A stretch of DNA of 10,398 nucleotides from an uncultured Methylococcaceae bacterium (GCA_903873045.1 CAIQND010000729.1:1-10398); one strand, 5' to 3'. Counted from the first letter of the stretch, positions 1 through 6,352 are shown. Notes: generated by a model from the letters alone, not told the origin. A program made the numbers and translations.

Positions 1-114
1 CCGTCACAACCCACTAATAAAAGTGCAGACAGCGTTAATAAACTCGATGCTTCAAAACCATCTGTGAGTGATAAAAAGCCCGCTCATTTTCTGAAATTAA
101 CAGAACCCAAGTAA
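1..114 (+). CDS. 3' end of an unidentified protein gene (partial)
   Basis: Frame 1 is open from the first base to a TAA at 112-114 and gives a 37-residue C-terminal tail. The tail is hydrophilic, rich in Ser, Lys, Asp and Asn, and ends in HFLKLTEPK. It has no recognisable domain and looks like a flexible tail, so the family cannot be named. A hairpin begins 14 bases after the stop, which supports a real gene end here. The start and most of the protein lie outside the window. The call rests only on the open frame, the composition and the hairpin, so it is tentative. Confidence 0.5.
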   Translation, partial: PSQPTNKSADSVNKLDASKPSVSDKKPAHFLKLTEPK

Positions 115-127
115 ACAGTATGTGTGT

Positions 128-152
128 CGGGTTACGGCTAGTGCCTAACCCG
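128..152 (+). terminator. Stem-loop after the first gene, possible terminator
   Basis: CGGGTTA (128-134) pairs perfectly with TAACCCG (146-152). Inside it, GGC (136-138) pairs with GCC (143-145) around a TAGT loop, leaving one bulged C. The stem begins 14 bases past the stop at 112-114. The only T-run (175-180) lies more than 20 bases further on, so this is not a textbook intrinsic terminator. It may act as a 3'-end stabiliser or as a weak terminator. Confidence 0.4.
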
Positions 153-513
153 GTATCTACAGATATTATTAACCTTTTTTGTGATAAAAAAGTGTCAACT
201 ACTTTTGAGCGACTATGAAGGATGCCAAGATTTTTCATCATCACTTCTATTTTAAAATAGAAAAAATATAGTGACACTGACCTGTTTACCATTACCCAAA
301 AACCAGTATTCAGGCTTAAAATTTAAAAACAGTCCTTTTAGTATTTTGCCTTAACATCACGAATCACATGATATGCAGGATTTTTTCAGGCATTAATTAA
401 TATAGTTTCCTCAATAATCGGCTAGTTTTTACTATTGAACAGGTATTTCTAATGCTTGTTGTTCTATTTCATGCCAAAATATACCTTAATTTTAAGTGTT
501 CATTCGAGAAACC
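153..513. other. Gene-free AT-rich spacer before rimK
   Basis: No convincing gene is seen in either strand. The minus-strand open frame across 35-292 overlaps the upstream gene end, has no recognisable content and is taken as chance. The spacer holds a perfect 18-bp AT-only palindrome at 245-262 (TTCTATTTTAAAATAGAA). A rimK promoter should lie here. A weak candidate is TTGTTG (456-461) and TATACC (480-485) with an 18-base spacer, but neither box is close enough to consensus to be called. Confidence 0.5.
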
Positions 514-1446
514 ATGAAAATTGCTATTTTGTCCCGCAACCCTAAACTCTATTCAACTGCTCGCTTGGTTGAGGCCGCACAAGCTCGCGGACATGAGGTA
601 CGGGTTTTGGATGTTTTGCGTTGCTATATGAATATTACGTCGCATAATCCATCTATCCATTATCGAGGAGAAGACTTAACCGGATTTGATGCTGTTATTC
701 CAAGAATTGGTGCATCCGTAACATTTTACGGCACGGCTGTACTCAGGCAATTTGAAATGATGAATGTCTTTCCACTCAATGAATCTGTGGCTATATCACG
801 TTCAAGAGATAAATTACGTTCAGTCCAATTACTGGCCAGAAAAGGAATCGGCTTACCAGTGACCGGCTTTGCCAATAACCCGGATGACATTCAGGATTTG
901 ATTTCTCAAGTCGGCGGCGCACCCTTGGTGATTAAATTATTACAAGGTACTCAAGGAATCGGTGTCGTATTAGCAGAAACCCATAATGCCGCTGAAAGTG
1001 TTATTCAGGCTTTTATGGGGCTAAATGCCAACATTATGGTTCAAGAATTTATTAAAGAAGCTGGCGGCAGCGACATTCGGTGCTTTGTAGTCGGTGATAA
1101 AGTAGTTGCCTCAATGAAGCGTCAGGCTTTGGAAGGCGAATTCCGCTCAAATCTGCATCGCGGTGGCTCAGCGACCTTAATACGCCTGACACCTGAAGAA
1201 CGCTCTACCGCTGTGCGTGCAGCAAAAATAATGGGGCTGAATGTCTGTGGCGTTGATATGCTGCGCTCAAATCATGGCCCAGTAATTATGGAAGTCAACT
1301 CATCACCCGGCTTAAAAGGTATTGAAGCTGCCAGTGAAAAAGATATTGCCGAGTTGATTATTCAGTTTGTTGAAAAACGTTTTGAAACCATGGAAACAGC
1401 AAAAGATAAATCACCTACCCGTACCCGTACTCGCGGCAAAGGCTAA
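514..1446 (+). CDS. rimK: RimK, ribosomal protein S6 glutamate ligase
   Basis: This is an ATP-grasp ligase. RimK adds glutamate residues to the C-terminus of ribosomal protein S6, using ATP, in the cytoplasm. The protein starts MKIAILSRN like other RimK proteins, so the ATG at 514 is preferred over an in-frame GTG at 496, which would add six unrelated residues. This gives 310 residues against about 300 in E. coli. An N-terminal pre-ATP-grasp domain (about 1-95, with PRIGASVTFYG at 63-73) is followed by the ATP-grasp fold. Visible motifs are the nucleotide-binding VIKLLQGTQGIGV (139-151), EFIKEAGGSDIR near 178-189, the GVDML aspartate D248, and the metal-binding MEVNSSPG (259-266) with E260 and N262. 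A basic tail, TRTRTRGKG, follows the conserved core. The gene stands alone between non-coding stretches, and its stop codon touches a repeat element. Confidence 0.95.
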   Translation: MKIAILSRNPKLYSTARLVEAAQARGHEVRVLDVLRCYMNITSHNPSIHYRGEDLTGFDAVIPRIGASVTFYGTAVLRQFEMMNVFPLNESVAISRSRDKLRSVQLLARKGIGLPVTGFANNPDDIQDLISQVGGAPLVIKLLQGTQGIGVVLAETHNAAESVIQAFMGLNANIMVQEFIKEAGGSDIRCFVVGDKVVASMKRQALEGEFRSNLHRGGSATLIRLTPEERSTAVRAAKIMGLNVCGVDMLRSNHGPVIMEVNSSPGLKGIEAASEKDIAELIIQFVEKRFETMETAKDKSPTRTRTRGKG

Positions 1447-1565
1447 TTATTAGTAAGTATTCACCTCCACCTTTGAAAAATTGGGGTCGAGGGGGATTTA
1501 TCTAATAAAATATCCCCTAACCCCTCTTTTCAAAGAGGAGGACTGAATAGTTACAATTATTAGTA
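1445..1565. mobile_element. MITE-like palindromic element with an 11-bp direct repeat on each side
   Basis: The 11-mer AATTATTAGTA occurs at 1445-1455 and again at 1555-1565, bracketing about 99 bp. The enclosed DNA is a long imperfect palindrome. Left-arm blocks TATTCA (1458-1463), CTCC, CTTTGAAAA (1471-1479), GGGGT and GGGGAT are mirrored in order by ATCCCC, ACCCC, TTTTCAAAG (1527-1535), GGAG and TGAATA (1544-1549). About ten AT-rich bases form the loop. No protein is encoded. A palindromic non-coding unit bracketed by a direct repeat fits a miniature inverted-repeat element with a target duplication, but the transposase family is unknown. The left copy overlaps the last two bases of the rimK TAA, so insertion would have been right at the gene end. 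The transcribed hairpin could also help end or stabilise rimK mRNA. Confidence 0.6.
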
Positions 1566-1607
1566 GGGCGGGTGTTATTGATGGCCGATCCTAAAGCCTG
1601 AGTTAAT

Positions 1608-1638
1608 GATCATTAAGGTCATGATGACCTTAATAATC
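1608..1638. repeat. Near-perfect 23-bp palindrome with extended arms
   Basis: ATTAAGGTCAT (1612-1622) and ATGACCTTAAT (1624-1634) are exact reverse complements around a single central G. After one mismatch the symmetry continues with GAT (1608-1610) and ATC (1636-1638). The one-base centre suits a dimeric DNA-binding site better than an RNA hairpin. No gene starts nearby, so an operator role is unsupported. Just downstream, AGTACT occurs twice, separated by five bases. Confidence 0.6.
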
Positions 1639-1723
1639 CTATAGTACTTAGGCAGTACTCAGAAAATAACCACCAGAATCAGCCTAGTTCCCACGCCGGA
1701 GCGTCACTGCCATTAAGTTAAGC

Positions 1724-1778
1724 CGTTCGCTAAGCGGATTCGAGGCGAACTACTGGCTTCGAATCCGCTTAGCGAACG
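1724..1778. repeat. 20-bp perfect inverted repeat (large hairpin)
   Basis: CGTTCGCTAAGCGGATTCGA (1724-1743) is the exact reverse complement of 1759-1778, around a 15-base loop. It abuts the left terminal repeat of the surrounding element with no gap. As RNA it would form a very stable stem. There is no T-run after it, so it is listed as a repeat and not a terminator. Confidence 0.75.
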
Positions 1779-1891
1779 ATCTCTTTTGATGCTTTATCAT
1801 TAAGTTAAACGCATTGAAGGTTAAGCCTTTTTGCTTGTCGCGTCTAAAGTTGGTAGCCTATTTTACTGGCTTCGGCTCCGCTCAGCCAACG
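1751..1891. repeat. Two 28-base direct repeats inside the element
   Basis: Bases 1751-1778 and 1864-1891 both run from TACTGGCTTCG to AACG and differ at only four of 28 positions. The first copy is also the loop end plus right arm of the 20-bp hairpin. The second has no matching left arm beyond GTTGG/CCAAC, so it looks like a half-unit or a decayed hairpin. This suggests internal duplication, or nested insertion of one small repeat family. Confidence 0.55.
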
Positions 1892-1961
1892 GTTTATATT
1901 GCCAAAAGGTGCTTAACTTAATGGCAGTGATGCCAAATCGTGGAGCGATAGGGTGGGGAGG

Positions 1962-2080
1962 CAATGCCATTATTTAAGCGAAAGTTATTTAAAAAACTGG
2001 AGTGCAATCGCTTCAGCTATTGCCTGTAAAAACAGCTAAAGCGGTTTTACTCCAGATTGCATACTTAACTTAACGGCATT
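1962..2080. mobile_element. Second small inverted-repeat element with related ends
   Basis: CAATGCCATTATTTAAG near 1962-1979 imperfectly mirrors CTTAACTTAACGGCATTG (2064-2081), which is a variant of the terminal repeat of the neighbouring 1704-1930 element. Inside are nested stems: CTGGAGT (1997-2003) with ACTCCAG (2049-2055), and GCTTCAGCT (2010-2018) with AGCTAAAGC (2034-2042, one mismatch). GGGTGGGG occurs on both sides (1951-1958 and 2081-2088) and could be a target duplication, although on the left three bases separate it from the repeat end. No coding capacity is seen. Confidence 0.45.
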
Positions 2081-2118
2081 GGGTGGGGTTATTTATTACG
2101 AATTACCTTAGGCGTTAT

Positions 2119-3129
2119 TTACCCCAAAGCACTCACAATAGCATTACCCATTTCGACTGTTCCACAAGTAGATTGTGGATTAAGGTCTTGGGTAACAAAC
2201 TTACCCTCATTAACGACTTTTTCAACCGCTGTTTTAATGCGCTCGGCCGCTTCGGTTTCGCCCAGATGATTTAACATCATAACGCCGGCCATGATAACAG
2301 CAATGGGGTTAGCCAGATTTTTTCCGGTAATATCGGGTGCACTGCCATGTACGGCTTCAAATAGAGCCGCATCATCACCAATATTGGCACCTGGAATCAA
2401 ACCCAGTCCACCGACCAGACCCGCCGTTAAATCCGATAAAATATCACCAAACATATTGGTAGTCACCACCACATCAAATTGCTGTGGATTCATGACCATG
2501 TGCATACAAGCGGCATCTACGATTTTCTCGTCAAACTGAATATCGGGATAACGCGCTGCGGTTTCTCTGGCAACGTCCAGAAACAAACCTTGGGTATATT
2601 TTAATATATTGGCTTTATGACAAACCGTTACTTTTTTACGCTGATTATCCCGTGCATATTTAAACGCATACTCGATAACACGTTGTGAAGCTACCCGGGT
2701 AACGACCGCCAAACTTTCGGCAATATCTTTTTTAGGCGTCAGATAATGCTCAAGTCCTGCGTAGAGCCCTTCAGTATTTTCCCTGACAATAACAATATCA
2801 ACATCTTCGTAACGCGTTTTTATGCCCGGCCAACTTTTAGCCGGACGCACATTGGCATACAGTTCGTATTGTTGGCGCAAGGCTACATTAATACTTCTAA
2901 ATCCGGTTCCCACAACAGTCGTCAAGGGGCCTTTAAAGGCTAAGCGAGTTTTATCAAACGAGGCCAGAGTCTCATCCGGCAACGGTGTGCCAAATTTTTC
3001 AAAAGCCGCCAACCCGGCATACGCTTCTTCCCAGTGAATTTTTACGCCTGAGGCATCAATAACTTTTACGGCCTCATCCATAATCGAAGGACCAATACCA
3101 TCACCTTTTATCAACGTGACCTTGTGCAT
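2119..3129 (-). CDS. NAD-type isocitrate dehydrogenase
   Basis: This protein should oxidatively decarboxylate isocitrate to 2-oxoglutarate in the TCA cycle. It belongs to the isocitrate/isopropylmalate dehydrogenase superfamily and at 336 residues resembles the short NAD-dependent (IDH3-like) type, not the roughly 416-residue NADP enzyme. Visible are the N-terminal LIKGDGIGP, the substrate segment with S79, N81 and R85 followed by YELYANVRP, ENTEGLYAG (117-125, catalytic Y123), K172 in VCHKANI, and metal-binding aspartates near D205, D229 and D233. HGSAPDITGKN (from 261) has D266-I267 where NADP enzymes carry Lys-Tyr, which predicts NAD use. The ATG at 3129 is chosen because GGAG lies six bases upstream; the GTG at 3141 would overlap that site. 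The 169-bp gap from moeA suggests a separate promoter; TATATA at 3183-3188 is a possible -10 box. Homoisocitrate dehydrogenase is a less likely alternative. Confidence 0.88.
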   Translation of the reverse strand: MHKVTLIKGDGIGPSIMDEAVKVIDASGVKIHWEEAYAGLAAFEKFGTPLPDETLASFDKTRLAFKGPLTTVVGTGFRSINVALRQQYELYANVRPAKSWPGIKTRYEDVDIVIVRENTEGLYAGLEHYLTPKKDIAESLAVVTRVASQRVIEYAFKYARDNQRKKVTVCHKANILKYTQGLFLDVARETAARYPDIQFDEKIVDAACMHMVMNPQQFDVVVTTNMFGDILSDLTAGLVGGLGLIPGANIGDDAALFEAVHGSAPDITGKNLANPIAVIMAGVMMLNHLGETEAAERIKTAVEKVVNEGKFVTQDLNPQSTCGTVEMGNAIVSALG

Positions 3130-3298
3130 AATTATCTCCACAGTTTAATTAACACTCTCGCCAAACAGCAGGAGTGATTTTTTATATAGCATTAAGAAGG
3201 GGCGTGAACCCAGGCATTTTAATCGCCACATTAAGCGATATCGGGTCACAGTAGGAATAATAACAAAAAGGCAATATTCACGTTATTTTATTTCATTT

Positions 3299-4549
3299 CT
3301 AAATAAGCATCGCGTCATCAATAAGATCAACCCTGACCTTGTCACCCGCTTTAATACCCGTGCATTCAGTGGGTAAAACGATATAACAATTAGCCAAGCT
3401 TATGGAACTGAGTATATTTGAACCTTGCTTGCCGGAGGATGCCACAAAAAATTCGCCGGTTTGATCTTGGGTTAAAATACCTCGCTGGTAATCTTGTCGT
3501 CCCGGCGCTTTTTTTAGCGGCGTTGTACAGGTTGCCGTTAATTGCAACGATTTTGCTTCCGGTGCGCCGGACAATTGCCTAAGTGCCGGTGCGACCAGAT
3601 ACTTAAACGTGACAATAACGGCCACCGGGTTACCGGGCAGTCCAAAAAAACAACAGTCATCTATTTTTCCAAAAGCCAACGGTTTTCCGGGTTTTATCGC
3701 CAGCTTCCAGAAATTGACATTGCCACAGCGCTCCAGTATTTCTTTAACATAATCGGCTTCACCGACTGACGCACCACCGGTAGTAATAATGACATCATGG
3801 TTTTTTGCGGCCTCTATAAAACTGTCCTCCAGCAACTGCCTGTTATCAGCAATCACGCCCTTATCCGTTACACGGTAGCAGGCATCTGTTAAGAGTCCGC
3901 TTAAAGTGTAGCGATTACTGTCGTATATTTGCCCTGATGCCAAGGGCTGACCCAATGCCGTTAACTCATCACCCGTTGAAAAAAAGACTATTCTTACCGG
4001 TCGTTTAACAGTCACTTCATCAATTCCGGCCGAAGCCAATAAACCCAGATCAATGGCATTCAACTTTTTGGGATGGGAAAAAAGTAAGCCACCTTGTTTT
4101 ACATCTTCACCTACCTGTCTGATGTGTTGCCCTGTCGGCGTATTTTCTGAAAAACAGATCATTTGTCCATTAACCTGTACGTGCTCCTGCATGACAACCG
4201 AATCAGCTTGTTCGGGGACTACTGCACCGGTAAAAATGCGGATACATTGCCCAGGTTGCAGCAATCCGGTAAAAGGTCGACCTGCCCATGAAGTCCCTAC
4301 CAGACTCAGTGTAAAGGGCTGCTCATGACTAATATCCTGACTGGAAAAAGCATAGCCATCCATAGCGGCATTTCTGTCGTGTGGGCTATTAATAGCCGAA
4401 TAAACCGGTTCTGACAGCACGCGCCCCAAGGCATTTTTTAAGACCACTTTTTCTGATGCTTCGACGGCATTAATCGCTGCTTTAATAACTGCCAAGGCTT
4501 CATCAATAGGCAGTAAAGGTTTCGCTTCCTGGCAACATAAGTCAATCAT
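3299..4549 (-). CDS. moeA: MoeA, molybdopterin molybdenumtransferase
   Basis: MoeA inserts molybdenum into adenylylated molybdopterin in the last step of molybdenum cofactor synthesis. The 416-residue length is usual for the family. Landmarks in order are PHDRNAAMDGYA (56-67) in the N-terminal region, the STGDEL segment (191-196), D210-S211-N212, the cofactor-binding TTGGASVGEADYVK (256-269) with its conserved GG.SVG pattern, KPGKPLAFG (287-295), LPGNP (304-308), and a C-terminal beta domain. The ATG at 4549 overlaps the mobB stop by four bases (ATGA), so translation is probably coupled. A GGGG stretch about six bases before the ATG may serve as a weak ribosome site. With mobB it makes a two-gene cofactor unit. 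No molybdoenzyme structural gene is in the window, so the client enzyme is unknown. Confidence 0.94.
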   Translation of the reverse strand: MIDLCCQEAKPLLPIDEALAVIKAAINAVEASEKVVLKNALGRVLSEPVYSAINSPHDRNAAMDGYAFSSQDISHEQPFTLSLVGTSWAGRPFTGLLQPGQCIRIFTGAVVPEQADSVVMQEHVQVNGQMICFSENTPTGQHIRQVGEDVKQGGLLFSHPKKLNAIDLGLLASAGIDEVTVKRPVRIVFFSTGDELTALGQPLASGQIYDSNRYTLSGLLTDACYRVTDKGVIADNRQLLEDSFIEAAKNHDVIITTGGASVGEADYVKEILERCGNVNFWKLAIKPGKPLAFGKIDDCCFFGLPGNPVAVIVTFKYLVAPALRQLSGAPEAKSLQLTATCTTPLKKAPGRQDYQRGILTQDQTGEFFVASSGKQGSNILSSISLANCYIVLPTECTGIKAGDKVRVDLIDDAMLI

Positions 4550-5070
4550 AAATGCCCCATGAATTGATTTAAAATAAAGGCGGCTATCATTTCAGGCTGA
4601 TTAATATCGAGTTGGGTTAACGTGTCTGGCGTTTCCAGAGCAACATCAGAAGCAATGGCTATAATATTCGGATCATTCGGATACAGTAAGGGCTTGTTAA
4701 GTGAGGGGCGATGTAATTCAATTTTAGGAAATGGTTCGGCTTTAAAGCCTTCAACTAAAATCAAATCCAGTTCAGATTGATCAAACAGCTTTAACTGATC
4801 GTCCAATCGAGTTTCTTGTTCTGGATTGATTTCGGTAATAATGGCTCGACGATGCGTAGAGACCAGCATAACCGGCGAAGCGCCCGCCTCTCGTAAGCGG
4901 AAACTGTCTTTGCCTGGCTGGTCTATTTGGAAATTATGATGGCTGTGTTTGATTAAACCGATACGCAAGCCATGATACTTTAAAATGGGAATGGTTTGAG
5001 TCAGTAACGTCGTTTTACCGGTTCCGCTAAAAGCGGCAAACCCCAATAGGGGGACATAAGCATGTTGCAT
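4546..5070 (-). CDS. mobB: MobB, molybdopterin-guanine dinucleotide synthesis adapter
   Basis: MobB is a small P-loop GTP-binding protein that assists MobA in attaching GMP to molybdopterin, forming the guanine dinucleotide cofactor. The sequence opens PLLGFAAFSGTGKTTLL, with the Walker A loop at about 13-20 (K19, T20), followed by the family pattern IKHSHH...PGKDSFRLREAGA and later LILVEGFK and IAIASDV. These match E. coli MobB segment by segment. The ATG at 5070 gives 174 residues; an in-frame TTG at 5079 would add three residues and is less likely. No clear Shine-Dalgarno sequence is seen. It heads the mobB-moeA unit and is divergent from the J-domain gene at 5159, so both promoters must share the 88-bp gap. 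No mobA is seen. Confidence 0.93.
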   Translation of the reverse strand: MQHAYVPLLGFAAFSGTGKTTLLTQTIPILKYHGLRIGLIKHSHHNFQIDQPGKDSFRLREAGASPVMLVSTHRRAIITEINPEQETRLDDQLKLFDQSELDLILVEGFKAEPFPKIELHRPSLNKPLLYPNDPNIIAIASDVALETPDTLTQLDINQPEMIAAFILNQFMGHL

Positions 5071-5147
5071 AATAATCAATTCATCAGACTGTTATCGAAG
5101 GATAGCTTATTCTAAGGTATTATTGAGTGGGAGATCATTATTAATAC

Positions 5148-5152
5148 GGGAG
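5148..5152 (+). promoter_or_regulatory. Ribosome binding site that decides a TTG start
   Basis: GGGAG at 5148-5152 sits six bases before the TTG at 5159-5161. The frame is also open from another TTG at 5123, but that start has no comparable site, and its extra residues (SGRSLLIREK) would put a polar stretch before the membrane segment. No in-frame ATG occurs at the N-terminus. Confidence 0.65.
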
Positions 5153-5158
5153 AAAACA

Positions 5159-5653
5159 TTGATTCGAATTTATCTTATTTTATTGCTGATCATTATTGCA
5201 TTTTTTGGCTTACGCTCGTTTTTAAAAGCATCGCCTACGGTATTGGCTAAATATGCCAGAATTTCCTTGCTGTGTATTTTTGGCTTGGTGCTACTTTATT
5301 TAACAGTAAGCGGACGCTTAAACTGGCTGTTTGCATTAGTAGGTTTGATTATTGCGTACTTGGTCAGGTTAATGCCAACCCTACTGCACTATGCGCCACA
5401 ATTGCAAAGATTATGGCAGTCATTTTCCGGTACCCAACAAAACACGTCACAACGTCAAAGTGAAGCCAGCGCTAAAGGAAAAATGTCAGTAGAAGAAGCG
5501 TATGAAGTATTAGGTTTAAAACCGGGGGCATCGGAACAGGACATCATTGCCGCTCACCGCAAATTAATGCAAAAAATACATCCTGACAGGGGCGGCTCTG
5601 ATTATTTGGCGGCAAAAATAAATTTAGCTAAAAAAATATTGTTAAAAAAATAA
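5159..5653 (+). CDS. Membrane-anchored J-domain co-chaperone
   Basis: The protein has 164 residues from a TTG start supported by GGGAG six bases upstream. Hydrophobic stretches near 1-18, 33-50 and 54-72 predict two or three membrane segments. A polar Gln/Ser-rich linker follows, then a C-terminal J-domain (about 109-164). The HPD motif at 141-143, needed to stimulate the ATPase of Hsp70 (DnaK), is intact. The end, HPDRGGSDYLAAKINLAKKILL, resembles the short J-domains of the mitochondrial import protein Pam18/Tim14 and its bacterial relatives. It lacks the Gly/Phe and zinc-finger regions of true DnaJ. A role in directing DnaK to the membrane is inference. It lies four bases upstream of the nlpD-like gene, so co-transcription with it and possibly rpoS is likely. 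Confidence 0.85.
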   Translation: MIRIYLILLLIIIAFFGLRSFLKASPTVLAKYARISLLCIFGLVLLYLTVSGRLNWLFALVGLIIAYLVRLMPTLLHYAPQLQRLWQSFSGTQQNTSQRQSEASAKGKMSVEEAYEVLGLKPGASEQDIIAAHRKLMQKIHPDRGGSDYLAAKINLAKKILLKK

Positions 5654-5657
5654 CATC

Positions 5658-6314
5658 ATGTATTTTTATTCCTTAAAGCGCTATTTTCTGATGATATTAA
5701 TGGCACTGGCTTCATTAAATGCCACAGCAGCGGGTTATTATGTACCCGAAAAAATCAGTCACCCTGATCTTGTCAACAATAAACACCTGCAAAAAAAAGC
5801 GACAAAAAATATCAATTCCGTAGCAAATCGATCAAACTCAACCCATAAAAATACGCATAAAAAACAACCTGCCAAAAGTCATATTTCACAAAAAAAAGAC
5901 AGCAAAAATGGTCAATCAAGCGCTTCAATTGAACATGAAAAAATATCAACTTTAAACTTCGGTTGGCCCATAACAGGAAAAGTTTTAAAAAAATTTTCTC
6001 CGTCCCACAATAAAGGCATTGATATCGCAGGCAAGCAAGGACAGCTTATAAAAGCGACTGAAGCAGGAAAGGTTGTCTATGAAGGACAAGGCCTGATTGG
6101 CTTCGGTAAGCTACTCATTATCAAGCACAATGCTATTTATTTAAGCGCTTATACCAACAACAGTCGACTGCTTGTTAATGAGGGAGAAAGCGTAGCAAAG
6201 GGACAGGCTATTGCAAAAGCAGGGAACGTAGGCATCAACCGAACGTCTTTACATTTTGAAATAAGAAAAAACGGAAAGCCGATTAATCCTCTAAAACTCC
6301 TCCCCAAAAAATAA
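5658..6314 (+). CDS. nlpD: NlpD-like degenerate LytM (M23) protein, cell-wall amidase regulator
   Basis: Residues 1-25 form a signal peptide (LKR, hydrophobic core, ATA-AG cleavage site), so the protein is exported. Residues 30-95 are a Lys/Asn/Ser-rich linker. Residues 100-218 are a LytM domain close to E. coli NlpD, with NKGIDIAG, GKLLIIKHN, YLSAY, LHFEIR and NPLKLLP. The zinc and catalytic residues of active M23 peptidases are lost: Asn118 replaces the first His, and Ser197 replaces the first His of HxH, while D122 and H199 remain. This is the NlpD/EnvC pattern of regulators that activate cell-wall amidases without cutting peptidoglycan. It differs from E. coli NlpD (about 379 residues) in having no lipobox cysteine and no LysM domain. 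The position before rpoS supports nlpD identity. No clear ribosome site is seen; the gap from the previous stop is four bases. Confidence 0.82.
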   Translation: MYFYSLKRYFLMILMALASLNATAAGYYVPEKISHPDLVNNKHLQKKATKNINSVANRSNSTHKNTHKKQPAKSHISQKKDSKNGQSSASIEHEKISTLNFGWPITGKVLKKFSPSHNKGIDIAGKQGQLIKATEAGKVVYEGQGLIGFGKLLIIKHNAIYLSAYTNNSRLLVNEGESVAKGQAIAKAGNVGINRTSLHFEIRKNGKPINPLKLLPKK

Positions 6315-6336
6315 CAATTTTTTCATTTTTTGTAAA

Positions 6337-6352
6337 TACGTAATATTACGTA
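6337..6352. promoter_or_regulatory. Perfect 16-bp palindrome before rpoS
   Basis: TACGTAATATTACGTA is its own reverse complement. It begins 23 bases after the nlpD-like stop and ends 226 bases before rpoS. Its last two bases are shared with the next inverted repeat. The even symmetry and AT-rich centre suit binding by a dimeric regulator, but no known regulator motif was identified with confidence. Confidence 0.5.

Larger units (their letters stand above)
1704..1930. mobile_element. 227-bp non-coding element with perfect 20-bp terminal inverted repeats
   Basis: TCACTGCCATTAAGTTAAGC at 1704-1723 is the exact reverse complement of 1911-1930. Between the ends lie a large hairpin (1724-1778), another direct copy of the end motif (CATTAAGTTAA, 1798-1808), and two 28-base direct repeats. 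No open frame inside looks like a transposase. The arrangement fits a non-autonomous transposable element or a composite of nested short elements. No convincing target duplication touches the ends: GGAGCG abuts the left end at 1698-1703, but its other copy (1942-1947) is 11 bases beyond the right end. Confidence 0.6.

Noticed and set aside
35..292. Minus-strand open frame of 85 codons
   Set aside because: It overlaps the in-frame 3' end of the first gene, crosses an AT-only palindrome, and its translation has no recognisable domain or ribosome site.
1447..2118. CRISPR array or structured RNA gene
   Set aside because: The repeats are inverted and nested, not regularly spaced with unique spacers, and no cas gene is near. 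A tRNA or rRNA pattern was not seen.
2084..2126. TGGGGT/ACCCCA hairpin as terminator of isocitrate dehydrogenase
   Set aside because: Only six base pairs over a 31-base loop, and the right arm lies within the gene end, so the support is too weak.
2083..3037. Several plus-strand open frames across the isocitrate dehydrogenase gene
   Set aside because: They lie opposite a well-supported conserved gene and their translations have no family character; they are antisense shadows.
5071..5158. Divergent promoters between mobB and the J-domain gene
   Set aside because: They must exist, but no pair of boxes with acceptable spacing stood out. TATTAT at 5118-5123 lacks a matching -35 box.
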